Assembly (NCBI RefSeq): GCF_004193775.1
Contig: NC_041008.1
Location: 13,287,731 to 13,351,730, forward strand
Source: Glycine soja
Taxonomy: Eukaryota > Streptophyta > Magnoliopsida > Fabales > Fabaceae
Length of the DNA: 64,000 bases
Direction: 5' to 3'
Positions 22,557 through 33,046 of this stretch are shown piece after piece. The notes under the pieces were generated by a model. The model had not been told where the DNA came from, did not search any database, and worked only from the letters and a program-made list of their open reading frames with translations. Each line of letters opens with the position of its first letter. Position 1 is the first letter of the stretch. Made by a program: the position numbers and the translations under genes.

Positions 22557-24258
22557 TTGGACTTACATTTTAAATTATATCAGGCGTGACCTATTTTGCC
22601 CGCACTTTCTTCTTCTCCGTCTAACCTGTCTTGTTCTGCGTCTAAGCTTGTTCTTCTCCACCACGTTGAAGACCGTGACAGCTCTCTTTTTCTTTTCCAT
22701 CGCCACCTTACCTAGGTACGTTTTGTCAAAGCTTTGTTGTTCTATTGAATACTTAGGTCAGCTTGGGGAACTCATGGTTAACCCAAGGACCTTTTTTGGT
22801 TTCTACTGCAAGGATTGGGGAACTTGTAGTGACCTGAGGTACGTTTGTTGTCGTGGTCACTGGTGCTGAAAGGCTCTCATTTTGATTGAGGCAAGTCGTG
22901 CTCACTTTGTAGTTCTTTGAATGCTTAATGTCTGTTGTAAAACTAGGGTAGCATAGTGTAGTGTAGTGTAGTGTTCTTCATTTTGTTTGAGGTAGCGTAG
23001 TTAACTTGTATGTTCATTCTGTTTCATGTACATTGTTACAAACTGCATTTTACGGAAAAATAGTTAACTTGTATGAACTTTCTTCTTTTTCTATACATGT
23101 CTTTGTATAGGTTTGTTCCTATAACACATATTCAGGTATCTAATCTTGGAAACCAAATTGAGCTTCCTTGAAGAAAGTTAGCAGTTGATTCCAGGTGATT
23201 CTGGTCACAAAAATTCTTTGAAAGCATCTATTTTGTCTATCTCTCAATTTTGTGTTCTGGTCCTATTCTATAAGCATATATTAGTTGCTTCACATATTGC
23301 AAACAATAGAGAAGTTGTGGTCCATATATTGAATTATTGCTATCCACATATCATAATTTGAGTTGACTACTTGATAGTAAAGACATAATGAGAACATGAT
23401 CACTTTTGTAGAGTTTTGTCTTTCATTTAACTAGGGTACTTTAATAAATAATCAATAGTAAAAATTCAAATCATATTGAATTATAGGCATAATTAAGTTA
23501 GATTTTTAAGATTTCTTGTTAGTGTTTTTGTATCCTCTGCAATTTTAAATATCCCAATTTATGAGGATATCTAGAACAAAACCTGGTATGTCCTTTGAGT
23601 TATAATTTTTTTTTTGGTAAGTCACTTTTTTTGTCCTGAAAGTGTTAAATGTTATCACATGGGTCCTTGAAGCTAGAGAAAATTCAAATAAAGCCCTGGA
23701 AAACTGCTAACTATTTCATATAACTCTGAATTTAACCAATTACTATCATTTTTATCCCTGAAGATATGCTAAATTAACAGCATATATATTTTTTCAAGGT
23801 GGCTTGGGTATTATATGTTAGTTCAATAATAGGTTGGGAGTGAATGAGAATCAAACATATTATCCCTAAACCCCCAAAAGTGAACACAAAAAAGCATGAC
23901 ATTCCTTCAGTCTCTTTCATTGATTTGAAGTCCACATCACACATGCAGCCATAGCAGAAAATGAAAACTACTTTTGGTTTTACTCACTGAGTGAAATATG
24001 AACTATCTCATGGGTTATAGAATGTAATTCAGTTTCAAAGATATTATTCATCATGAGATGTTTGTTGTTGCATTTGTCGTGTTTTGTGTCTTGTTGTGTA
24101 ATTAAATGATATTTATTTCTTTATCACAGGAGCCTTGCCTATTGTCCCATATACGAATTTTTGTAAAAAGTCTGTGCTTGAGTGGGAAAAGAAGAGTGGT
24201 AAGGATTGGGTCCACTCTCTCCCTGAAGTGTTATCCTATCGAATTCACAAGAGGTCAT
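22557..24258 (+). other. CACTA-2 5' internal region with possible captured exons
   Basis: A short open segment at about 24,130-24,258 follows a good 3' splice site (TTTATCACAG). It encodes ALPIVPYTNFCKKSVLEWEK, then KSGKDWVHSLPEVLSYR, before being cut by the LTR at 24,259. A smaller candidate exon with both splice signals lies at about 23,135-23,192 but has an in-frame stop. Near 22,700-22,840, segments are followed by GGTACG, like weak 5' splice sites. I do not recognise the source genes. The rest is AT-rich non-coding DNA. Confidence 0.35.
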
Positions 24259-25422
24259 TGTAGAAGCAAAGACTTTGATGTTTTGATGATGTCATGTGAT
24301 CATGCGCTTCTCAAGTTTAATTCAAGACAAGAATCCAGGAAATTCAAGATACATCATTAAGAAAATCTCTAGTGATTTAGGAAGGGAATTCCAAGTTAAA
24401 ACAACAAGAGGTTTGGCCAATGAATTTAAGCTAAAATGTTTTTATAAGAGATTTACTCTCTGGTAATCGATTACCAGAGGATGTAATCGATTACCAGTGG
24501 CCAAAAAACTTCCTGAAATGTTTTTAAAATGATTTTGAATAATTTTGAAGGCATGTAATCAATTACATGAGGATTGTAATCGATTACCAGCAACTGAAAA
24601 TATTCACAACAGTCATTAGAAATTTGAATTCAAATCTTACAATGTGTAATCAATTACACATGGATGGTAATCGATTACTAGCAATTATTGAACATTTTGA
24701 TTCAAATTTTAAAGCCTGTAATCAATTACACAAATCTTGTAATCGATTACCAGAGGAGAATTTTAGAAAATAATTTCCAAGAGTCACATATGTTCAAATG
24801 ATTTTTTAGTGGCCATCAAAGGTCTATTTATATGTGACTTGGAACACGAATTTGCTTAGAGTTTTTCAAAACAAAAAGGTCTTATCCTCTCAAAAGCAAA
24901 ATTATCTTATCATCTTAAAAAATTTCGTGGCCAATACACTTGCAATTCAATAAGGAATTATTTTGAGTGCTCCATTGTTCAATCTATCTTTTTCAAGAGA
25001 GATTTCTTCTTCTCTTTATCTTATTTCTGAAAAAGGGATTAAGAGACCGAGGGTCTCTTGTTGTAAAGCAATCTAAACACAAAGGAAGGGTTGTCCTTGT
25101 GTGGTTCAGAACTTGTAAAGGGCTTTTGCAAGATAGTGGAACTCTCAAGCGAGTTGCTTGGGAACTGGACGTAGGCACAAAGATGTGGCCGAACCAGTAT
25201 AAATCTGAGTTTGCATTTTTTCTTCCCTTAAAATCTTTTATTTATTATTGCTTATTGCTTCTATTGAGTAAGTTTAATTTGCAGAATTATTTAGGAATTC
25301 ATTTTGAAAAGAATCTTGGGATTTAGGTTAAAATCAAAATAGAATTTTTTAATTAAGAAAAAGTTTGTGATATCTTAATTCAACCCCTCCTTCTTAAGAT
25401 ATATGAGGCCACTTGTCTAACA
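24259..25422 (+). mobile_element. Solo LTR of a Ty1/copia element related to the SIRE type
   Basis: The block starts TGTAGAAGCAAAGAC and ends CTTGTCTAACA, with the AATTCAACCCCTCCTTCTTA and GAGGCCAC blocks near the 3' end that it shares with the larger copia LTRs at 26.9, 31.3 and 60.3 kb. The U3 part (24,440-24,760) has many GTAATCGATTAC/GTAATCAATTAC motifs. These include a perfect 22-bp palindrome at 24,458-24,479. No primer-binding site or internal region follows. Flanking 5-mers (GTCAT and ATCGT) do not match, so one end may be altered. The R/U5 region has three short hairpins (25,041-25,132). Confidence 0.75.
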
Positions 25423-26925
25423 ATCGTGGAGTATAGCCCTTGAGGTATGTCATCACCACGTTGTGCTTCATGTCTCTCTTGTGTTTGTATATCTGTGCTT
25501 GTTAATTGAATGCTTGAATTTTGATATTCTCATGTCCAATTAATTGAGGGTCTTTTGGTTGTGATGATATCATTTGGCTGTTACATTAGTATGTGACTAC
25601 TACCTTCACTTGTTTTTAAGTTAAAAAATTATCCATAATGGTCATATACACCTAGAGAGAGAAAGACAGACAAGAGAAAAGTGTTTTGGACTTTAGCTTA
25701 AGTGGATAAATCCAAGAGTAATGTAGGCCAGGGGTAGGACTCTGCAACTTACTAAAACTTAGTTCAACAGTGTCAGTATAATTAATTAATTAATAAGTTA
25801 GTTATGGCGAACACTTCTTGTCCCATTCAGTTGGAGCCTAAGACACTAAATCAAGTGCAGTTCACTCAAGCAAGGGTACATGCATAACCTCTACCACCAT
25901 TTAAGGTCTCTACCAAATCAAGCAAGGGTGCTTTGCTGTAGTTGAACTAGGTTTGGCTCTGAGTTCTTCTAATGTCATTACTAATTAGTTCTCAAAGGTT
26001 ATTTTCTGCAAAATGTGATACATATCGTTGTTGTGGCAGTATGGCCCATGGCTAATTGGGATATGCTTTTTATTTTTAGGTTATCATTTACTACTGCTAA
26101 TTGGCCTTGTTGTGGAAGCTGTTTGATTATAGCAACTCTAGGTAAAGCACATTCTTATTACTGCTTATATATACATGTATATGTGTAAAGCACATTGTTA
26201 CGTTGTTTTTAATCGTAATTCCTAGCTAGTAGTGGCTCTAGTGACTAGTAGTGGCAGCATTTGAAGCAATTGGTGTCTCAATACCAGGAGTAGATTACAA
26301 CCCTGGAGGTTTGAATCAGCTTTCTCTGTTTTTTGTTTAGCCACAGTTGACCCATTAAGCTAAGGATGCATGCTTTGTCTTGGTGCTGAAATTTCCTCTT
26401 GTTGTGAGCAATGATTTGGTCTTAGGCTGAAGTATTGGGCTATCCCACTCCCACTAGAATAACTTTCAAGTGTTTGCTTGTCACACACAGTGTCATAGCA
26501 ACTTAATTTATAACCTCTGCTAAAAGAACCAGGAATTTAGCTGTGAGAAGTGAGAACAACATTCAATGAAATACACTGTTGAAGTAACTCTTGACTCCTT
26601 TTTTTAATAAAAAATACTGAAACTACTCTGCCTTCTCCCTCCCCCAGCCCTGTCTCCCTCCCACGGTCACCCTCCTTTCTCATTTTTCTATCTATTTTCT
26701 TCTCTTTAAAGCCACCTTGATCTTTCTTTCGTTAAACAAAAATTACAAAACAAGTGGTAGAAAGAGTAAAAGGACACTGCGTGTACCAACCACATACAAG
26801 ATCAATCTCAAGCAGGGTCTAGATTGCAAATAGAAGGAACTAGAAACCAAAAATCAATAAAGTATGCGATAAATAGAATAAGAGTTTTGGTGAATACAAA
26901 TTCAACAGGAATGATGTAATTTATT
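25423..26925. other. CACTA-2 internal DNA, no gene recognised
   Basis: Mixed AT-rich sequence with a pyrimidine-rich stretch around 26,625-26,710. No protein family match, splice-bounded exon or repeat structure could be supported. Confidence 0.35.
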
Positions 26926-27690
26926 TGTAGAAGCAAAGCTTCCTGGTGAATCAAAAGTGATTCAAAGGTGTTTTGATGATAACAAAAGATGATGACAAAG
27001 GTGATGACAAAAAGCTCAAAGATCAATCAAAGAACAACTCAAGTGAATCAAAGATCAATCAAAGAACAATTCAAGTGAATCAAGAACAAGTCAAGAGTTC
27101 AAGATAAGAATCAAGAAGAATTCAAGACTCAAGAAGAAAGTCTAAAGTCAAGAATCAAGATTCAAGGTTCAAGATCTCAAGAATCAAGATCAAGATTCAA
27201 GACTCAAGATTCAAGAATGAAGAGAAGAATCAATCAAGATAAGTATTAAAAAGTTTTTCAAAACTTTGAATAGCACATAAGTTTTTGACAAAACCTTTTA
27301 CCAAAGAGTTTTTACTCTCTAGTCATCAATTACCAGATTTTTGTAATCGACTACCAGTAGCAAAATTGTTTTTGAAAAAGTTTTCAAATTGAATTTACAA
27401 TGTTCCAATTATTTTCAAAAAGCCGTAATCGATTACAATGTTTTGGTAATCGATTACCAGTACCTTTGAACGTTGAAATTCAAATTCAAATGTGAAGAGT
27501 CACATCTTTTCACATAAAGGTTTTGTGTAATCGATTACACTTATTTGGTAATCGATTACTAGTGATTGTATCTGAATAAATCAAAAGATGTAACTCTTCA
27601 AAAAGGTTTTGACTTTTTCAAATTGGTTTTAAGTTTTTTCTAAAAGTTATAACTCTTCTAAATGGTCTTCTTGACCAAACATGAAGAGTC

Positions 27691-27698
27691 TATAAAAG
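27691..27698 (+). promoter_or_regulatory. TATA box of the SIRE-type 5' LTR
   Basis: TATAAAAG preceded by AAGAGTC and followed by CAAGGC. The same box is at 32,096 in the 3' LTR and, inverted, at 61,276-61,283 in the solo LTR. Transcription would start about 25-30 bp downstream, which places the hairpin ladder in the RNA leader. Confidence 0.7.
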
Positions 27699-28164
27699 CA
27701 AGGCTTTGTTTTGTATTTAAAAATCAATTCATTCTTTCATACTTATACTTTTACACTTATTCAACAATCCTTTACAAGCCTTGACTCTCTTTGAATTTCT
27801 TCTTCTTCTTTGTACCAAAAGCTTTATGAAGTTTTCTGGTTTTCCAAACCTTGAAAACTTGTGCTATTCATCTTTTCATTCTCTTCTCCCTTTGCCAAAA
27901 AGAATTCGCCAAGGACTAACCGCCTAAATTATTTTTGTGTCTCTCTTCTCCCTTTTCCAAAAGAACAAAGGATTAACCGCCTGAATTCTTTTGTGTCTCC
28001 CTTCTCCCTTGTCAAAGAATTCAAAACGACACAGTCTGAGAATTCTTTTGATTCTTCCCATTCCCTAATAAAAAAGTGTTCAAAGGACTAACCGCCTGAG
28101 AATTCTTTTGTATCCCCATTCAAAAAGTATCAAAGGCTTAACAGCCTGAGATCTTTGTCTCAAC

Positions 28165-28332
28165 ACATTGGAGGGTACATCCTTTGTGGTACAAGTAGAG
28201 GGTACATCTACTTAGGTTTGACTGAGAACAAGAGAGGGTACATCTCTTGTGGATCAGTTTCCACTAGGTTCAAAGAGAACAAGGGAGGGTACATCCCTTG
28301 TGGATCTTTGCTTGTAAAAGGATTTTTACAAG
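28165..28332 (+). repeat. Hairpin ladder in the 5' LTR
   Basis: GGGTACA loops lie at 28173, 28200, 28236 and 28287. Arms of 8 nt flank each loop: CAAGTAGA with TCTACTTA (7 of 8 pairs), ACAAGAGA with TCTCTTGT (8 of 8), ACAAGGGA with TCCCTTGT (8 of 8), and the first, ACATTGGA with TCCTTTGT (6 of 8). A sixth hairpin without the GGGTACA loop, CTTGTAAAA-GGAT-TTTTACAAG, ends the series at 28332. The region also reads as a Gly-Gly-Tyr-Ile-repeat frame, but that is a by-product of the repeated loop. Confidence 0.85.
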
Positions 28333-28627
28333 GTTGAAAGAAATCTCAAGGATCGTAGGTCGCTTGGGGACTGGATGTAGGCATGGGTTTTTGCCGAACC
28401 AATATAAAAATTCTTGTGTGTTTGTTTCCTTCGTCCCTACTCTTTTACTTTCCGCTGTGCATTTAATTCCCGCTTTTACTTTCTGTTAAGTTTTCTCTTC
28501 TACTCCTCATTCTCTTAACAATTTAGTAAAAGCCTTAAAAGAGTAATTTTTTTTAATTAGTAAAGGTTTAGGAATAATTAATTCAACCCCCCTTCTTAAT
28601 TATTCAGAGGCCACTCGATCCAACAAG

Positions 28628-28639
28628 TGGTATCAGAGC
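28628..28639 (+). other. Primer-binding site, initiator Met tRNA type
   Basis: TGGTATCAGAGC, two bases after the 5' LTR end, is the standard plant copia primer-binding site. Confidence 0.9.
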
Positions 28640-31324
28640 AGGTTTCTTGTAGAAAGTCTAACAACTTCAAGATTAATGGCCTCTTTAGATTCTTTGTTTT
28701 TTCAAAAGTGTTTTCAGGAACAGGTTATTCCAAGATCATGATGAAGACCAAGTCAACTTTTGTTTCATGACAAAATCTCATGAAAACAACAAAGAAGAAT
28801 TTGTAAGGAAGAAGTGGTACATCGACAGTGGATGTTCAAAAAAATGGACATGTTACATAAGGCGACAACAATATTAGTAAAATCTCAAAAGAGGTAACAT
28901 CTAAGCCATCTCTACGAATTAAGGTATGATTAGTATTTTCAGTTAAGTTATTTTTGTGGCTAATTGAAAATAATTGTTGAAATTGTTTGATTGTGTTTAC
29001 AATGTTTAGTTAATTATATTTAGTTTTAATTTTTGATATATATGATTAATTGAATTTTGTTTGAATTGATTAATGCTTGAATTGCTTATGTTTTGTTTGT
29101 TTTGACATGATAGAATTATTGAATTAAGTAAATAATTACCATGATATGTGATGATGATTGTTATTTGATACTTAAAATTTAGTATTTAAATTCTCTGGTA
29201 ATCAATTACCACTAGGTGTAATTTATTACAGTAGAACAGACTTAGTTCTATAAATTGAAGATAAGTCCAAAATTATTTGATTATGTTAAAATTTATCATG
29301 ATTAATTAACTATATTTAATTTAAAAGAATTTCAATATACATGATTATTTTTTTTTTTTGTAATTGTGTCCAACTTTTTAGAAGTTTGAAAATTAAAATT
29401 TGGAAGTTATTGGAAGTTTCAAAATTAAAATTTGGAAGTTATTGGAAGTTGGAAGTTAAAATTTAATATTTGAAATTTGAAATTTGAAATTTAAAAAATT
29501 TGAAATTTGAAATTTTTTAAAGTATTATGCATAGTTAGTTGATTGTTAATTAAATTTAATTAATTTGAAATGATTGATGATTGATTGTTCTTGAAAGCTA
29601 TTATGATTTTTTTATATATAAAAGTTATGTTGATTATTTTGATAATATATATTTTTAAAATAATTATGCATGATTTTTTATGTAATATGTGATTAGTCAT
29701 TTATGAATGGTTATGTATGATTTTATATCTCTTGTATGATTCTTGCATATTTTTTAATATCACATGAGAATTACTTGCTTAAGGTTCATTCATAAAGTTT
29801 TTCAAAATCCATTATATTATATTTATTTATTTTTATATAAAAATTTTCATATATAAAGTATCTTTTTTATTCTAAAAAATGTGTTGTCAAGCATGAGCAT
29901 GATAAAGATATTGAGCATGTAGGTTTCAGAGAAAATAATGATTACATGATTGATTGAGTTCTTTGAACTTTCTAAGTTTTTAAATTATCTATAACAAATT
30001 TGAATGTTTGATAATGCCTGTGATCTATATCCTTCAATCCTTGTATAATTCTTGTCTGATATGTTTGAATTACTTGATTGATTGTTCAAAATATTTTTTA
30101 TGTTTTTCAAAATTATTATATTTTATTTCAAATAAAATCATTTTGATGTGATGAAACAATCTATGTTAATAAGAACTCATCTTGGTAAGTGTTGATAGTC
30201 AATTAGCACTTAGTCTTAGGAAAAAGGTAATTGTATTCTTAAAATTCATAGATACTAAAAACCAACTTGCAAACATCTTCACAAAACCACTAACCAAAGA
30301 CTCTTTCTAAATTAGACAAATGATTTGTGTTTTGATGACTTATGACTTATTTGTTATTTATGCACATATGCTTCTATTATAATGTGAGGATGATTTATTA
30401 TCTTGTTTGATTTTTATAAGTTTTTTCTCTCTTGTATGAATACATTTATTGTATATTTATCCATTTTTATATAATTTGACATGATTATATTTTTGTCAAA
30501 ATTATATTAATATGCTAAAATAATTGAGATAAGTAATGAGTTACCATGTACGTGTTCATAACTAATTTTTGTTACTTAGAATTAAGTTTTGATTCTCTGA
30601 TAATAGATTTAGATTATAATTATATATATTTTTTTAAAAAAACCTTGTATTTGGCTATGTTTTTATGACATTTGAACACTTAGTATTTCCTTTAATACTT
30701 GCTTAGTATGACTGAACATGATGATTATATTGACTTACTCTTGGTTGTTTATGATTGTGTGTTTTAAACTTAATTACTTTAATAATATATGACTAGTGGT
30801 ATGTACTTACATTTGATATTGTGTTTTATATTTTTTAATTATTGATATATGTTTTATTTGAATATTATGAATGACTTTCTGGATTATATGACATTCTATG
30901 AAGTATTATCTTTCTAAGATTGATGAATAGTTAAGATATCTTGTTTAATTGTTGTTCTATTCTTGTGTATGCCATTTATGTATGGTTTTTATATTTCTTA
31001 ACTTTCTAAGTTTGATGAATGGTTAAAATATCTTGCTTAATTGTTTTCTGTTCTCTTGTATGATTAGTTTATATTTTTCCATGATTGTTGTGTGAATGAT
31101 TAGTTGTATTTGTATGTTTCAAACTTGTTACGCACTTTGGATTTTTGTTGATGCCAAAGGGGGAGAGAAATATGGATTAAATCAAGAAATCACATGAGTA
31201 ATCAACTTAATTTTAAGATAAGCATAAATTCAAAAACAAAGGGGGAGAATGGAAATTTATGTGAGTGATCGACTAGGAAAAAGTATGTGTGTGTGTTTCT
31301 TGATTTCAGAAGTTGTCATCATCA
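28640..31324 (+). other. Non-coding interior of the SIRE-type element
   Basis: Very AT-rich with repeated TTGAAATTTGAAATT-like runs (29,390-29,520). Only a short protease-region remnant near 28,810-28,860 is recognisable. Three purine tracts of the AAAGGGGGAGA kind occur at about 31,157, 31,238 and 31,325; only the last abuts the LTR. Confidence 0.7.
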
Positions 31325-31337
31325 AAAAGGGGGAGAT
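31325..31337 (+). other. Polypurine tract of the SIRE-type element
   Basis: AAAAAGGGGGAGA directly precedes the 3' LTR start TGTAG. Similar tracts at 31,157 and 31,238 are extra copies, a layout seen in SIRE-lineage elements. Confidence 0.85.
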
Positions 31338-33046
31338 TGTAGAAGCAAAGCTTCATGGTAAATCAAAAGTGATTCAAAGGTGTTTTGATGATAACAGAAG
31401 ATGATGACAAAGGTGATGACAAAAAGCTCAAAGATCAATCAAAGAACAACTCAACTGAATCAAAGATCAATCAAAGAACAATTCAAGTGAATCAAGAACA
31501 AGTCAAGAGTTCAAGATAAGAATCAAGAAGAAAGTCTAAAGTCAAGAATCAAGATTCAAGGTTCAAGATCTCAAGAATCAAGATCAAGATTCAAGACTCA
31601 AGATTCAAGAATGAAGAGAAGAATCAATCAAGATAAGTATTAAAAAGTTTTTCAAAACTTTGAATAGCACATGAGTTTTTGACAAAACCTTTTACCAAAG
31701 AGTTTTTACTCTCTAGTAATCAATTACCAGATTGTTGTAATCGATTACCAGTAGCAAAATTGTTTTTGAAAAAGTTTTCAAATTGAATTTACAATGTTCC
31801 AATTATTTTCAAAAAGCCGTAATCGATTACAATGCTTTGGTAATCGATTACCAGTACCTTTGAACGTTGAAATTCAAATTCAAAGGTGAAGAGTCACATC
31901 TTTTCACATAAAGGCTTTGTGTAATCAATTACACTTATTTGGTAATCGATTACTAGTGATTGTTTCTGAATAAATCAAAAAGATGTAACTCTTCAAAAAG
32001 GTTTTGACTTTTTCAAATTGGTTTCAAGTTTTTTTCTAAAAGTTATAACTGTTATAACTCTTCTAAATGGTCTTCTTGACCAAACATGAAGAGTGTATAA
32101 AAGCAAGGCTTTGTTTTGCATTTAAAAATCAATTCATTCTTTCATACTTATACGTTTACACTTATTCAACAATCCTTTACAAGCCTTGACTCTCTTTGAA
32201 TTTCTTCTTCTTCTTTGTACCAAAAGCTTTATGAAGTTTTCTGGTTTTCCAAACCTTGAAAACTTGTGCTATTCATCTTTTCATTCTCTTCTCCCTATGC
32301 CAAAAAGAATTCGCCAAGGACTAACCGCATGAATTCTTTTTGTGTCTCTCTTCTCCCTTTTCCAAAAAGAACAAAGGACTAACCGCCTGAATTCTTTTGT
32401 GTCTCCCTTCTCCCTTGTCAAAGAATTCAAAACGACACAGTCTGAGAATTCTTTTGATTCTTCCCATTCCCTAATACAAAAGTGTTCAAAGGACTAACCG
32501 CCTGAGAATTCTTTTGTATCCTCATTCACAAAGTATCAAAGGCTTAACAACCTGAGATCTTTGTCTCAACACATTGGAGGGTACATCCTTTGTGGTACAA
32601 GTAGAGGGTACATCTACTTGGGTTTGACTGAGAACAAGAGAGGGTACATCTCTTTTGGATCAGTTCTAGTGGAGGGTACATCCACTAGGTTCAAAGAGAA
32701 CAAGGGAGGGTACATCCCTTGTGGATCTTTGCTTGTAAAAGGATTTTTACAAGGTTGAAAGAAATCTCAAGGACCGCAGGTCGCTTGGGGACTGGATGTA
32801 GGCACGGGTTGTTGCCGAACCAGTATAAAAATTCTTGTGTGTTTGTTTCCTTCTTCCCTACTCTTTTACTTTCCGTTGTGCATTTGATTTCCGCTTTTAC
32901 TTTTTGTTAAGTTTTCTCTTCTACTCCTCATTCTCTTAACAATTTAGTAAAAGCCTTAAAAGAGTAATTTTTTTTAATTAGCAAAGGTTTAGGAATAATT
33001 AATTCAACCCCCCTTCTTAATTATTCTGAGGCCACTCGATCCAACA
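31338..33046 (+). repeat. 3' LTR of the SIRE-type element
   Basis: 1,709 bp, matching the 5' LTR end to end. It holds all five GGGTACA hairpins (loops at 32579, 32606, 32642, 32674, 32708) and the sixth hairpin at 32,732-32,753. It lacks a ~20-bp AATTCAAGACTCAAGAAG-type segment present in the 5' LTR near 27,120. The TATA box is at 32,096. Confidence 0.9.

Larger units (their letters stand above)
26926..28625 (+). repeat. 5' LTR of the SIRE-type element
   Basis: 1,700 bp with TG...CA ends. In order it holds a TCAAGAATC/AAGATTCAAG-rich block (27,050-27,240), the GTAATCGATTAC motif group (27,320-27,560), a TATA box at 27,691, the GGGTACA hairpin ladder (28,165-28,332), and a conserved GACTGGATGTAGGCA...GAACCA block (28,370-28,410). 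Compared with the 3' LTR it lacks the left arm and loop of the fourth hairpin. Confidence 0.9.
26926..33046 (+). mobile_element. Ty1/copia SIRE-type retrotransposon, both LTRs present, coding region lost
   Basis: LTRs at 26,926-28,625 and 31,338-33,046 flank a 2.7-kb interior. Both start TGTAGAAGCAAAGCTTC and end CACTCGATCCAACA. The flanking 5-mers TTATT and TTACT agree at four of five bases, as an aged target duplication would. A Met-initiator primer-binding site (28,628) and a purine tract (31,325) are in the right places. The interior is AT-rich. It retains only a sliver of polyprotein near 28,810-28,860 (KKWYIDSGCS, the copia protease/GAG-pre-integrase region), so the copy is non-autonomous. 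By eye the LTRs differ by about 13 substitutions in the first ~650 bp, implying a fairly young insertion. It sits inside CACTA-2. Confidence 0.9.

Noticed and set aside
22648..22869. 73-residue frame in the CACTA-2 5' region
   Set aside because: Passes through apparent splice signals and has no recognisable family; treated as non-coding leader.
28155..28337. Gly-Gly-Tyr-Ile repeat peptide (also at 32,561-32,758)
   Set aside because: It is the translation of the repeated GGGTACATC loop; frame and length change between LTR copies, so DNA/RNA structure rather than protein is conserved.
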